Source: Trujillonella endophytica (lineage in GTDB: Bacteria > Actinomycetota > Actinomycetes > Mycobacteriales > Geodermatophilaceae). Taken from it: a stretch of 64,000 nucleotides of DNA. The stretch spans positions 496,001-560,000 of the forward strand of contig NZ_JABGCI010000001.1 of NCBI RefSeq assembly GCF_019799905.1, written 5' to 3'. A program made the position numbers and the translations under genes. Below the pieces are notes generated by a model, which saw nothing but the letters and a program-made list of their open reading frames with translations, had not been told where the DNA came from and did no database searches. Shown piece after piece: positions 26,218 to 34,270 of the stretch. Position 1 is the stretch's first letter. Each line of letters opens with the position of its first letter.

Positions 26218-26994
26218 ATGACAGCAGGGCAGGACGGTCCCGACCGGCAGGGCGAGCAACAGCCGCCGCAGGGTCCCCCGGCGTACCCGGGTCCCGGTCA
26301 GCAGCCGCCGTACGGGCAGCAGCCCCCGTACGGCCAGCAGCCTCCGTACGGGCAGCAGCCCCCGTACGGCCAGCAGCCTCCGTACGGGCAGCAGCCTCCG
26401 TACGGGCAGCAGCCCCCGTACGGCCAGCAGCCCCCGTACGGCCAGCAGCCCCCGTCCGGGCAGCAGCCTCCGTACGGCTACGCCCCGGCGCCCTCCGCGC
26501 CGCCCGGCTGGGGCGGCCCACCACCCGCGCCCAAGGAGCGGCCGATCACGGTGCGGATCGGCATCGGCGCGTTCGTCGCGACGCTGGTCCTCGGGTTGAT
26601 CGCCACCGTGGTGCAGTTCTCCGACGGTGACGGGCTGGTCGACGCGCTGCAGGACGCCGATCCCTCGATCACCGAGGACGTCGCGCGCACCGCCCTGACC
26701 GTCGGCATCGTCATCGGGCTGCTGATCGTCGGCCTGCAGGCGCTGTTCATCTGGTTCGCCTGGAAGGGGCGCAACTGGGCGCGCATCGTCCTGTTCGTGC
26801 TCGGGGGCCTGGGCGTCCTCAGCGGGCTGGCGGGGCTCGGGGGCGCGACGGGGGCGTCGACCGCCAACGGCTTCCTGACCTCGCTGTCGGTGTTCTCGCT
26901 GCTCCTCACGATCGTCGGGATCGTGGCGCTGGCACTGAAGCCGTCGTCGGAGTGGTACCGCCACGAGGGGTGGCGCCGCTCGGCCGCGCGCTGA
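26218..26994 (+). CDS. Membrane protein with a long PPYGQQ repeat N-terminus
   Basis: 258 residues. The N-terminal third is disordered and made of ten GQQPPY-type hexapeptides (one reads GQQPPS), followed by YAPAPSAPPGWGG. The rest has four predicted membrane helices: RIGIGAFVATLVLGLIATVV, ALTVGIVIGLLIVGLQALFI, IVLFVLGGLGVLSGLAGL and SLSVFSLLLTIVGIVALAL. The loop DGDGLVDALQDADPSI lies between the first two helices. AGGGAG is 6 nt before ATG 26218, which decides the start. Such Pro/Gln/Tyr tails occur in actinobacterial membrane proteins and may act as protein interaction or condensation segments; I recognise no enzymatic function. Confidence 0.82.
   Translation: MTAGQDGPDRQGEQQPPQGPPAYPGPGQQPPYGQQPPYGQQPPYGQQPPYGQQPPYGQQPPYGQQPPYGQQPPYGQQPPSGQQPPYGYAPAPSAPPGWGGPPPAPKERPITVRIGIGAFVATLVLGLIATVVQFSDGDGLVDALQDADPSITEDVARTALTVGIVIGLLIVGLQALFIWFAWKGRNWARIVLFVLGGLGVLSGLAGLGGATGASTANGFLTSLSVFSLLLTIVGIVALALKPSSEWYRHEGWRRSAAR
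26296..26475 (+). repeat. 18-nt coding minisatellite, 10 units
   Basis: CAGCAG recurs at exact 18-nt steps (26299, 26317, and so on to 26461), each step encoding GQQPPY. Units differ mainly at synonymous positions (ggg/ggc, ccc/cct). The copy number is likely to vary between strains. Confidence 0.92.
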
Positions 26995-27075
26995 GGTCTG
27001 GCCGCGACGGGGCGGTCCGGGCATCGTGATCCAACCGTGATGATCCGGATCGTCCCCCCGGCGCGAAGACTCGAC

Positions 27076-28764
27076 GTGACCACCACCGAGCAGGCCCCCG
27101 CGCCCGCCGCCGACACCGCTCCCGCGGGTCGGGGCGGCCGCTGGCTGCGGCGCCTGTTCGCAGCGCTCGCCGGGCTGCTCGCCGCGGCGGTGGCGCTGGC
27201 CGTGGCCCAGCTCGTGTCCGCGCTGACCGGCCCGTCGTCGGCCCCCGTCGTGGCCGTCGGGGACACCGTGATCACCCTGGTGCCCGAGCCGGTCAAGCAG
27301 TTCGCGATCCGGACCTTCGGGGAGAACGACAAGATCGCCCTGGTCGCCGGGGTCGTGGTCGTCGTCGCCCTCTACTCCCTCGTCATCGGCGTGCTGTCGC
27401 TGCGCCGGCGGGCGGTCGGCATCGTCGGCGTCGCGCTGTTCGGCGTGCTGGGCGCCCTCGCGGCGGCGTCCCGGCCGGCCGCCGAGAAGCTGGCCTGGCT
27501 GCCGTCGGTCGTCGGCGCGGCGGCCGGCATCGTGGCGCTGCTGTTCCTCCTCCGCCCGCTCACCGGCGTGCCGGTCCTCCCGCGGTCCCGGCCGGCGGCG
27601 GACGCGACCCCGGCCGTGGGCCGGCACGCCGACGAGACCGCCGTCGACCGGCTGCGCGAGACGCTGGGCGCCTCGGGCGACCGCAAGGGCATGGACCGTC
27701 GGGGCTTCTTCCTCGCCGGCGGTGTCGCCGTCGGCGCCGCCGCGGTGACCGGCGGCGGCGGGTACCTGCTGCAGCGCCGCTTCGACGTCAGCGCGGCCCG
27801 CGCCGACCTGCGGCTGCCCACCCCGGCCTCCCCGGCTCGGGCCCTCCCGGCCGGCGCCGACCTGGCCGAGACCGTCGACGGCGTCACCCCGCTCATGACC
27901 CGCAACGGGGACTTCTACCGGGTCGACACCGCGATCACCGTGCCCCAGATCCAGCCCGCGGACTACCGGCTCGAGCTGACCGGGTCCTTCGACGACCGCG
28001 CCACGTTCTCGCTGGACGACCTCTACGACCGCGACGACATCATCGAGCGCGACATCACGCTGACCTGCGTCTCCAACGAGGTCGGCGGCCGGCTCGCCGG
28101 CACCGCCCGCTGGATCGGCGTCCCGCTCGGTGCCTTCCTGCGCGAGAACGGCATCTCCGCCGACTCCACGCAGCTGGTCTGCCGCTCCAGCGACGGCATG
28201 ACGATCGGCGCCCCGACCCGCTCGGCCCTGGACGTCGAGGACGCGATGCTGGCCATCGGGATGAACGGCGAGCCGCTCCCCGTCGAGCACGGCTTCCCGG
28301 TCCGGATGATCATCCCCGGCCTCTACGGCTACGTGTCGGCGTGCAAGTGGCTGGTCGGCATCGAGGCGACCACCTTCGACGCCTTCGACGCCTACTGGGT
28401 GGAGCGCGACTGGGCGCAGGAGGGGCCGATCAAGATCGCCTCCCGCATCGACACCCCCGCCCCGCTCCGTCGCTTCCCGGCCGGCCGCCTGCCGATCGCC
28501 GGCGTGGCCTGGGCCCAGACCCGCGGCATCGCGTCGGTCGAGGTCCGGATCGACGACGGCGAGTGGCTGGAGGCCGAGCTCGCGCCCGAGGTGGACGCCG
28601 ACCTGTGGCGGCAGTGGGTCCTGCCCCACGACTTCGCCCCCGGCAGCTACCAGCTCACCGTCCGCGCCACGTCGTCCGACGGCGAGACGCAGACCGCCGA
28701 CCGGGCGTCGCCCTTCCCCTCCGGCTCGACCGGACTGCACTCCATCCGGGTGATCGCGACCTAG
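27076..28764 (+). CDS. Membrane-anchored molybdopterin-dependent oxidoreductase (sulfite oxidase family)
   Basis: About 562 residues. Four N-terminal membrane helices come first, then MDRRGFFLAGGVAVGAAAVT, which looks like an internal Tat-type segment. The Moco domain follows, with cofactor Cys in DITLTCVSNEVGG and with GVPLGAFL and VRMIIPGLYGYVSACKWLVG as in the SuoX/YedY superfamily. A C-terminal dimerisation domain with GVAWAQTRGIASVEVRIDDG ends the protein. The catalytic side is probably outside the membrane. Start GTG 27076 is preferred: the 13 upstream in-frame codons from GTG 27037 include rare CGA and AGA. The next gene is a fasciclin lipoprotein. The substrate is unknown; methionine sulfoxide repair or sulfite oxidation are family options. 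Confidence 0.88.
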   Translation: MTTTEQAPAPAADTAPAGRGGRWLRRLFAALAGLLAAAVALAVAQLVSALTGPSSAPVVAVGDTVITLVPEPVKQFAIRTFGENDKIALVAGVVVVVALYSLVIGVLSLRRRAVGIVGVALFGVLGALAAASRPAAEKLAWLPSVVGAAAGIVALLFLLRPLTGVPVLPRSRPAADATPAVGRHADETAVDRLRETLGASGDRKGMDRRGFFLAGGVAVGAAAVTGGGGYLLQRRFDVSAARADLRLPTPASPARALPAGADLAETVDGVTPLMTRNGDFYRVDTAITVPQIQPADYRLELTGSFDDRATFSLDDLYDRDDIIERDITLTCVSNEVGGRLAGTARWIGVPLGAFLRENGISADSTQLVCRSSDGMTIGAPTRSALDVEDAMLAIGMNGEPLPVEHGFPVRMIIPGLYGYVSACKWLVGIEATTFDAFDAYWVERDWAQEGPIKIASRIDTPAPLRRFPAGRLPIAGVAWAQTRGIASVEVRIDDGEWLEAELAPEVDADLWRQWVLPHDFAPGSYQLTVRATSSDGETQTADRASPFPSGSTGLHSIRVIAT

Positions 28765-28912
28765 CGGTCCCCGCCCGGCACCACCCCCTCACAGACCCGT
28801 CTCGGCCGCCCGGCCGCAGACGCACCTCCCGATGCCGGAAACGGCCGGGAGAGCACCACCCACCCGCGGCGCCCCTGCCCCTGGCGCCGCACGCAGAGAG
28901 ATGGAGCACCTC

Positions 28913-29584
28913 GTGAAGAGCACCCTGACCCGCGGCGTGATGCTGGCGGCCGCCTCGACCCTCGCGCTGACCCTGGGCGCCTGCGGTTCCGACGACTCCG
29001 ACGACACGGCCTCGGACAGCGGGTCGGCGAGCAGCAGCTCCTCCGACTCGAGCATGGAGAGCAGCTCGCCCACCACGGGCGGGGCGATGTCCGAGGAGGA
29101 GCCCTTCGGCGCCGGCTGCAGCGCCGTCCCCGCCGACGGCGAGGGCAGCTTCACCGGGATGACCGACGACCCGGTGGCGACCGCGGCCAGCAACAACCCG
29201 GCCCTGTCGACGCTGGTCCAGGCCGTCACGGCCGCCAACCTCGGTGACACGCTGAACAGCACCGAGGACATCACCGTGCTCGCCCCGGCCAACCCGGCCT
29301 TCGAGGCGATCCCGGCCGACGCGCTCAACGCCGTGCTGGCCGACAACGCGCAGCTGACCGCGATCCTGACCCACCACGTCATCGAGGGCCGGCTGGCCCC
29401 CGACGAGCTGGCCGGCACCCACACCACGCTCAACGGTGACCAGGTGACCATCGGCGGCTCGGGTGAGTCGTTCACGATCGACGGCACCATCACCGAGACG
29501 CAGGCCTCGGTGATCTGCGGCAACGTGCAGACGGCCAACGCCACCGTCTACATCATCGACCAGGTCCTGGCCCCGGCCGCCTGA
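28913..29584 (+). CDS. Fasciclin-domain lipoprotein (MPT83/MPB70-like)
   Basis: 223 residues. A lipoprotein signal (VKSTLTRGVMLAAASTLALT, lipobox LGAC) is followed by a Ser/Asp-rich linker and one FAS1 domain (about 85-223) with ITVLAPANPAFEAIP, ILTHHVIEGRL and NATVYIIDQVLAPA. It is the architecture of the mycobacterial surface antigen MPT83 and its secreted relative MPB70. In the cell it would be anchored outside the membrane. GGAG 6 nt before GTG 28913 decides the start; the ATG at 28901 is part of that ribosome binding site. It lies 148 nt behind the Moco oxidoreductase and may be functionally linked. Confidence 0.9.
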   Translation: MKSTLTRGVMLAAASTLALTLGACGSDDSDDTASDSGSASSSSSDSSMESSSPTTGGAMSEEEPFGAGCSAVPADGEGSFTGMTDDPVATAASNNPALSTLVQAVTAANLGDTLNSTEDITVLAPANPAFEAIPADALNAVLADNAQLTAILTHHVIEGRLAPDELAGTHTTLNGDQVTIGGSGESFTIDGTITETQASVICGNVQTANATVYIIDQVLAPAA

Positions 29585-29588
29585 AGGA

Positions 29589-29640
29589 GGACCCCGTCCT
29601 CCTCACCCCTCGCAAGCTCGGGGTGAGCCTCTGGACGGGG
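29589..29640 (+). terminator. Hairpin element, copy A (GGACCCCGTCC family)
   Basis: It begins 4 nt after the fasciclin stop codon. The outer stem is ACCCCGTCC (29591-29599) with GGACGGGG (29633-29640). The inner stem is CTCACCCC (29602-29609) with GGGGTGAG (29620-29627). The right half is nearly identical to the element at 40793. The inner pair A-T here is G-C there, a compensatory change. Confidence 0.8.
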
Positions 29641-29642
29641 CC

Positions 29643-29676
29643 GACGGCCCGGCTCCCCTCGGGGGGCCGGGCCGTC
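29643..29676. terminator. Second hairpin between the fasciclin gene and pyrE
   Basis: An 11-bp perfect stem, 29643-29653 with 29666-29676, whose loop can pair further (CCCC with GGGG). It directly follows hairpin A and ends 8 nt before the pyrE -10 element. It should insulate pyrE from upstream transcription. Confidence 0.72.
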
Positions 29677-29684
29677 GTGCTGCG

Positions 29685-29690
29685 TAGGGT
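29685..29690 (+). promoter_or_regulatory. Leaderless-type -10 element of pyrE
   Basis: TAGGGT with 7 nt to ATG 29698 and no Shine-Dalgarno sequence. Confidence 0.62.
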
Positions 29691-29697
29691 CGGTTCC

Positions 29698-30252
29698 ATG
29701 CAGTCGCCCGCCAGGCACCCCGACCGCGACCGGTTGCTGGAGCTCATCGTCGAGCTCGCCGTCGTGCACGGGAAGGTCACGCTCTCCTCCGGCCGCGAGG
29801 CCGACTGGTACATCGACATGCGCCGGCTGACGCTGCACCACGAGGGCGCGCCGCTGGTCGGCCGCGTCATGCGCCAGCTCACCGGCGACCTGCGCTACGA
29901 CGTCGTCGGCGGGCTCACCCTCGGCGCGGACCCGGTGGCGACGGCGATGCTGCACGCGGCCGCCCAGGGGGAGGGGTTCCTCGACGCCTGCGTCGTCCGC
30001 AAGGCCGGCAAGGCGCACGGTCTGCAGCGGCGGATCGAGGGACCGGACGTCGCCGGGCGCGCGGTGCTCGTCGTGGAGGACGTCTCGACCACCGGTGGCA
30101 GCCCGCTGACCGCCGTCGAGGCGCTGCGCGAGGCCGGTGCCGAGCCCATCGCCGTCGCCGTGATCGTCGACCGCGGTGGCCGGGCCGCCGTCGAGGAGGC
30201 GGGCCTGGAGTACCGCGCCGCCTACACGCTGGCCGACCTCGGCCTGGAGTAG
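29698..30252 (+). CDS. pyrE: Orotate phosphoribosyltransferase
   Basis: Makes OMP from orotate and PRPP in pyrimidine biosynthesis. 184 residues. The PRPP loop is AVLVVEDVSTTGGSPLTAVE. VHGKVTLSSGREADWYIDMR is the N-terminal substrate region of the type used by actinobacteria (KxTLSSG...YyxDxR). Start ATG 29698 is supported by the TAGGGT element 7 nt upstream; longer frames run through two terminator hairpins. It stands alone rather than in a pyr operon, as in Mycobacterium (Rv0382c). Confidence 0.95.
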   Translation: MQSPARHPDRDRLLELIVELAVVHGKVTLSSGREADWYIDMRRLTLHHEGAPLVGRVMRQLTGDLRYDVVGGLTLGADPVATAMLHAAAQGEGFLDACVVRKAGKAHGLQRRIEGPDVAGRAVLVVEDVSTTGGSPLTAVEALREAGAEPIAVAVIVDRGGRAAVEEAGLEYRAAYTLADLGLE

Positions 30253-30270
30253 CCGCCGTCCTCCCTCGCC

Positions 30271-30314
30271 GGAGCGCGTCCTCCCCGACGGTCTGCCCTG
30301 CGGGAGGACGCTCC
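30271..30314 (+). terminator. Terminator after pyrE
   Basis: GTCCTCCC pairs with GGGAGGAC, and outer bases GGAGCG pair with CGCTCC after a 2-nt bulge. The loop is about 13 nt. It lies 18 nt after the pyrE stop. Confidence 0.6.
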
Positions 30315-30337
30315 ACGATCAGGTCACCTGATCGTGG
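30313..30337. promoter_or_regulatory. 25-bp perfect palindrome upstream of the GlcD-like gene
   Basis: 12-bp arms (CCACGATCAGGT and ACCTGATCGTGG) around one central C. It ends 12 nt before the -10 element of the next gene, covering the -35 zone. This geometry fits a GntR- or TetR-type operator, though a second terminator stem is also possible. Confidence 0.6.
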
Positions 30338-30349
30338 CGGGGGCCGCCG

Positions 30350-30355
30350 TACGGT
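30350..30355 (+). promoter_or_regulatory. Leaderless-type -10 element of the GlcD-like gene
   Basis: TACGGT with 6 nt to GTG 30362. It favours that start over GTG 30356. Confidence 0.55.
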
Positions 30356-30361
30356 GTGGCG

Positions 30362-31759
30362 GTGACCACGGTGACGACCGCCTGGGTGGCCGAGCTGACC
30401 GACGTGCTCGGTGCCGACGGCGTGCGCACCGACCCCGACGTCACCGCCGCCTACGCCCGTGACCAGGCGATGCTCGCCGAGGCCGGCGTCCCCGCCGCCG
30501 TGGCCTTCCCCCGCACCACCGCCGACGTCGTCGCGGTCATGCAGATCGCGCACCGGCACGGCGTCCCCGTCGTGCCGCGCGGCGCGGGCTCGGGGCTGGC
30601 GGGGGCCAGCAACGCCGTCGACGGCGCGCTCACGCTGGTGATGACCCGGATGGACGCCGTCCTCGAGGTGTCGCCGGCCGACCGCCTCGCCGTCGTCCAG
30701 CCGGGCGTGGTCAACAAGCAGCTGCGCGACGCCGTCGCCGCCCACGGGCTCTTCTATCCCCCCGACCCGTCGAGCTACGACTGGTGCACGATCGGCGGCA
30801 ACCTCTCGACCAACTCCGGCGGGCTGTGCTGCGTCAAGTACGGCGTCACCACCGACTACGTGCTCGGCCTGGAGGTCGTGCTCGCCGACGGGCGGGTGCT
30901 GCGCACCGGCCGGCGCACCGTCAAGGGCGTGGCCGGCTATGACCTGGCGCGGCTGTTCGTCGGCTCGGAGGGCACCCTCGGCGTGATCACCGAGGCGACG
31001 CTCGCGCTGCGCCCGGCGCCGCAGCGGCCGGTCACCCTCGTGGCCACCTTCGCGACCACCGCCCGGACCGGCCAGGTCGTCGAGCGGGTCGTCACGTCCG
31101 GGCTGGTGCCGAGCCTGCTCGAGGTCATGGACAACACCTGCATCTGCGCGGTGGAGGACCTGCTGCGCGCCGACCTCGACCGCGGGGCGCACGCGCTGCT
31201 GGTCGCCCAGTCCGACACCGGCGGGGTGGCGGCCGTGGCCGAGATCGAGGCCCTGGCCGCGCTCTGCCGCGAGGCCGGCGCCGACCTGGTGCACACCACC
31301 GACGACCCGGCGGAGGGCGACCTGCTGCTCGCCGCCCGCCGGATGGCGCTCCCCGCCCTGGAGCGGCTGGGGGCCACGCTGATCGACGACGTCGCCGTCC
31401 CCCGGTCGACGATCGCCACGTTCCTCGACGGCTGCGCCGCGATCGCCGCCCGGCGGGAGCTGACCATCGGCGTCGTCGGGCACGCCGGCGACGGCAACAT
31501 GCACCCGACGATCGTCTTCGACCCGGCCGACGCCGACCAGCGGCAGCGGGCCTTCACCGCGTTCGACGACATCCTCGAGCTCGGGCTCTCCCTCGGCGGC
31601 ACGATCACCGGCGAGCACGGCGTCGGCTCGCTCAAGGTGGACTGGCTGGAGCGGGAGATCGGCCCCGTGTCGCTGGAGGTGCACCGCTCGATCAAGGACG
31701 CCCTGGACCCGGGCGGCCTGCTCAATCCCGGCAAGGTCCTGCGGCGCCTGACACCCTGA
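30362..31759 (+). CDS. FAD-linked oxidase, GlcD/D-lactate dehydrogenase family
   Basis: 465 residues. The PCMH-type FAD domain (about 35-215) includes PVVPRGAGSGLAGASNAVDG and CTIGGNLSTNSGGLCCVKYG. The C-terminal FAD-oxidase domain holds the conserved metal/substrate His residues in VVGHAGDGNMHP and TGEHGVGSLK. It would oxidise a 2-hydroxy acid such as glycolate or D-lactate to the keto acid. No GlcE/GlcF partner is adjacent, although the Rv0338c-like reductase at 11042 has CCG domains of the GlcF type. It is followed after 5 nt by a pyridine-nucleotide-disulfide reductase, likely in one operon. A 25-bp palindrome upstream may be its operator. Confidence 0.9.
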   Translation: MTTVTTAWVAELTDVLGADGVRTDPDVTAAYARDQAMLAEAGVPAAVAFPRTTADVVAVMQIAHRHGVPVVPRGAGSGLAGASNAVDGALTLVMTRMDAVLEVSPADRLAVVQPGVVNKQLRDAVAAHGLFYPPDPSSYDWCTIGGNLSTNSGGLCCVKYGVTTDYVLGLEVVLADGRVLRTGRRTVKGVAGYDLARLFVGSEGTLGVITEATLALRPAPQRPVTLVATFATTARTGQVVERVVTSGLVPSLLEVMDNTCICAVEDLLRADLDRGAHALLVAQSDTGGVAAVAEIEALAALCREAGADLVHTTDDPAEGDLLLAARRMALPALERLGATLIDDVAVPRSTIATFLDGCAAIAARRELTIGVVGHAGDGNMHPTIVFDPADADQRQRAFTAFDDILELGLSLGGTITGEHGVGSLKVDWLEREIGPVSLEVHRSIKDALDPGGLLNPGKVLRRLTP

Positions 31760-31764
31760 GTCGC

Positions 31765-33111
31765 ATGGCTCCCGAACGGCTGCTCGTCATCGGCGGCGAC
31801 GCCGCGGGGATGTCCGCTGCGGCGCAGGCCCGCCGGCTGCGCCCCGACCTGCGCATCACGGTGCTCGAGCAGGGGCCCGACGTCTCCTACTCCGCGTGCG
31901 GCATCCCCTACTGGGTCGGTGACCTGGTCAGCGACCGCGACCGGCTGATCGCCCGGACGCCGGCGCAGTTCGCCGCCCAGGACATCGACGTCCGGACCGG
32001 GACCCGCGCCGAGGGGATCGACCTGTCCGCCGGCACCGTGCACACGTCCACCGGAGAGGTCCTCGGCTACGACCGGCTCGTGGTCGCCACCGGCGGGCGC
32101 CCGACCCGCCCGCGGATCCAGGGGCTGGACGCCGACGGCGTGCACGGGGTGCACCGGCTGGCCGACGGCAGCGACATCCGGGCCGCGATCGCCGCCGGGG
32201 CGGAGCGGGCCGTCGTCCTCGGCGGCGGCTACATCGGCCTGGAGATGGCCGAGGTGCTGCACGCCCGTGGCCTGGCGGTGACCGTCGTCCTCGCCGACCC
32301 GCTGCCGATGGCGCAGCTCGACCCCGACATGGGGGAGCGCGTGTGCCGGGCCATGGGCGCGATGGGCATCGACGTCCACCCCGGGGAGCCGGTCCGCGAG
32401 ATCGAGGCCGACGCCGACGGGGTGGTCCGCGCGGTCCGCACCGACGCCGCGGCGTACCCGGCCGACCTGGTCGTGCTGGGCCTGGGCATGGGCCCGGAGG
32501 TGGCGCTGGCGCGCGAGGCCGGCCTGCAGCTGGGCTCGACCGGCGCGATCGAGGTGGACCGCAGCCAGCGCAGCGTCTCCCACCCGGAGGTCTCCGCCGC
32601 GGGCGACTGCTCGCAGACGTTCTCGCGGCTCACCGGCCAGGCGATGCACATCGCGCTGGGCACCCACGCCAACAAGCAGGGCCGCGTGGCCGGCTCGGTC
32701 ATCGGCGGGCGGCCGGCGCGCTTCGCCGGCGTCCTCGGCACCGCGCTGACCAAGGTGGGGGAGACCGAGGTGGGCCTGACCGGGCTGAGCTCCCTGGCCG
32801 CCGAGCGGGCCGGGTACGACGCCCGGGACGAGATCGTCGAGGGCACGACCCGCGCCGGCTACTACCCCGGCGCCGAGGACATCACGGTCAAGCTGATCAG
32901 CGAGCGCGGCTCCGGCCTGCTGCTCGGCGCGCAGATCGTGGGCGGGCCGGGCAGCGGCAAGCGGATCGACGTGTTCGCCACCGCGATCTGGGCCGGGCTC
33001 ACCGCCGAGGAGCTGGCCGGGTCCGACCTCTCCTACGCGCCGCCGTTCTCGCCGACCTACGACCCGGTCCTGGTGGCGGCGCGGGTGTCCAGCCGCATCG
33101 AGCAGGGCTGA
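31765..33111 (+). CDS. FAD/NAD(P)-dependent oxidoreductase, CoA-disulfide reductase/NADH oxidase type
   Basis: 448 residues, class III pyridine nucleotide-disulfide reductase. The FAD motif is LLVIGGDAAGMSAAA. The single redox Cys is in SYSACGIPYWVGD, as in CoA-disulfide reductase and NADH oxidase/peroxidase. The NAD(P) motif is AVVLGGGYIGLEMAE, and the second FAD contact is VSAAGDCSQTF. The C-terminal dimerisation domain follows, ending in PPFSPTYDPVLVAARV. The Cys43-type residue would form a mixed disulfide with CoA or a sulfenic acid. The exact reaction cannot be told from sequence. It follows the GlcD-like gene by 5 nt, suggesting shared expression. Confidence 0.88.
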   Translation: MAPERLLVIGGDAAGMSAAAQARRLRPDLRITVLEQGPDVSYSACGIPYWVGDLVSDRDRLIARTPAQFAAQDIDVRTGTRAEGIDLSAGTVHTSTGEVLGYDRLVVATGGRPTRPRIQGLDADGVHGVHRLADGSDIRAAIAAGAERAVVLGGGYIGLEMAEVLHARGLAVTVVLADPLPMAQLDPDMGERVCRAMGAMGIDVHPGEPVREIEADADGVVRAVRTDAAAYPADLVVLGLGMGPEVALAREAGLQLGSTGAIEVDRSQRSVSHPEVSAAGDCSQTFSRLTGQAMHIALGTHANKQGRVAGSVIGGRPARFAGVLGTALTKVGETEVGLTGLSSLAAERAGYDARDEIVEGTTRAGYYPGAEDITVKLISERGSGLLLGAQIVGGPGSGKRIDVFATAIWAGLTAEELAGSDLSYAPPFSPTYDPVLVAARVSSRIEQG

Positions 33112-33117
33112 GGAAAG

Positions 33118-33173
33118 GACCCCGCTGCCCCCCGCGCCACGCTTCGCGCGCCGCAGGCCCCTACAGCGGGGCC
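33118..33173 (+). terminator. Hairpin element C after the disulfide reductase
   Basis: GACCCCGCTG (33118-33127) pairs with CAGCGGGGCC (33164-33173), 9 of 10 positions. An inner GCGC-rich segment can also pair. It begins 6 nt after the stop, like copies A and B, and shares the leading GGACCCCG, but the rest differs. Confidence 0.65.
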
Positions 33174-33235
33174 GTGGGGTCCGGGATACTGACCCCCAGC
33201 CCGTGCGCACGTCGCCGACGACAGGAGTGCCCCGC

Positions 33236-34270
33236 ATGCCCATCGCGACCCCCGAGGTCTACGCCGACATGATCAGCCGGGCGAAGGAGGGCGGTTTCGC
33301 CTACCCGGCGATCAACTGCACGTCCTCCGAGACGATCAACGCGGCGCTGCGCGGGTTCGCCGACGCCGGCAGTGACGGGATCATCCAGTTCTCCACCGGC
33401 GGCGCGGAGTTCGGCTCGGGCACCAAGGTCAAGGACATGGTCACCGGCGCGGTGGCGCTGGCCGAGTTCGCGCACGTCGTCGCCGAGAAGTACCCGGTGA
33501 ACGTCGCGCTGCACACCGACCACTGCCCCAAGGACAAGCTGGACTCCTACGTCCGCCCGCTGATCGCCCTGTCGCAGGACCGGGTCGACGCCGGCCAGGC
33601 GCCGCTGTTCCAGTCGCACATGTGGGACGGCTCGGCCGTCGACCTCGACGAGAACCTGCAGATCGCCGAGGAGCTCATCACCAAGTGCGCCTCGGCCAAG
33701 ATCGTGCTGGAGATCGAGATCGGCGTCGTCGGCGGCGAGGAGGACGGCGTCAGCCACGACATCAACGACAAGCTCTACACCGCCCCCGGTGACTACGTCG
33801 CCACCGCCAAGGCGCTCGGTCTCGGCGAGAAGGGCGTCTACCTGCTCGCCGCCACCTTCGGCAACGTGCACGGCGTCTACAAGCCGGGCAACGTCAAGCT
33901 GCGGCCGGAGATCCTCAAGCAGGGCCAGGAGGTCGTCACGGCCGAGCTGGGCCTGGCCGAGGGCAGCAAGCCGTTCAACTTCGTCTTCCACGGCGGCTCG
34001 GGCTCGCTGCAGTCGGAGATCCGCGAGGCGCTGTCCTACGGCGTCGTGAAGATGAACGTCGACACCGACACCCAGTACGCCTTCACCCGGCCGATCGCCG
34101 GGCACATGTTCGCGAACTACGACGGCGTGCTGAAGATCGACGGCGAGGTCGGCAACAAGAAGACCTACGACCCGCGCAGCTACCTCAAGGCGGCCGAGAC
34201 CAACATGGCCGCCCGCGTCGTGCAGGCCTGCGAGGACCTGCTCTCCGCCGGCCAGTCCACGAGCGCATGA
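33236..34270 (+). CDS. fba: Class II fructose-bisphosphate aldolase
   Basis: Zn-dependent aldolase of glycolysis and gluconeogenesis. 344 residues, the same length as the mycobacterial enzyme (Rv0363c). Metal and substrate residues appear in ALHTDHCPKDKLD, KIVLEIEIGVVGGEEDGV, TFGNVHGVYKPGNVKL and FVFHGGSGS. AGGAG lies 8 nt before ATG 33236, fixing the start. The stop overlaps the start of the DUF3151 gene (ATGA), an arrangement that parallels the fba neighbourhood in mycobacteria. Confidence 0.98.
   Translation: MPIATPEVYADMISRAKEGGFAYPAINCTSSETINAALRGFADAGSDGIIQFSTGGAEFGSGTKVKDMVTGAVALAEFAHVVAEKYPVNVALHTDHCPKDKLDSYVRPLIALSQDRVDAGQAPLFQSHMWDGSAVDLDENLQIAEELITKCASAKIVLEIEIGVVGGEEDGVSHDINDKLYTAPGDYVATAKALGLGEKGVYLLAATFGNVHGVYKPGNVKLRPEILKQGQEVVTAELGLAEGSKPFNFVFHGGSGSLQSEIREALSYGVVKMNVDTDTQYAFTRPIAGHMFANYDGVLKIDGEVGNKKTYDPRSYLKAAETNMAARVVQACEDLLSAGQSTSA

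Noticed and set aside
26299..26475. CRISPR array
   Set aside because: The 18-nt repeats have no spacers and are in frame within a gene, encoding GQQPPY.
29698..30252. Longer pyrE from GTG/ATG at 29623
   Set aside because: The extra 25 codons pass through a strong hairpin and the TAGGGT promoter element.
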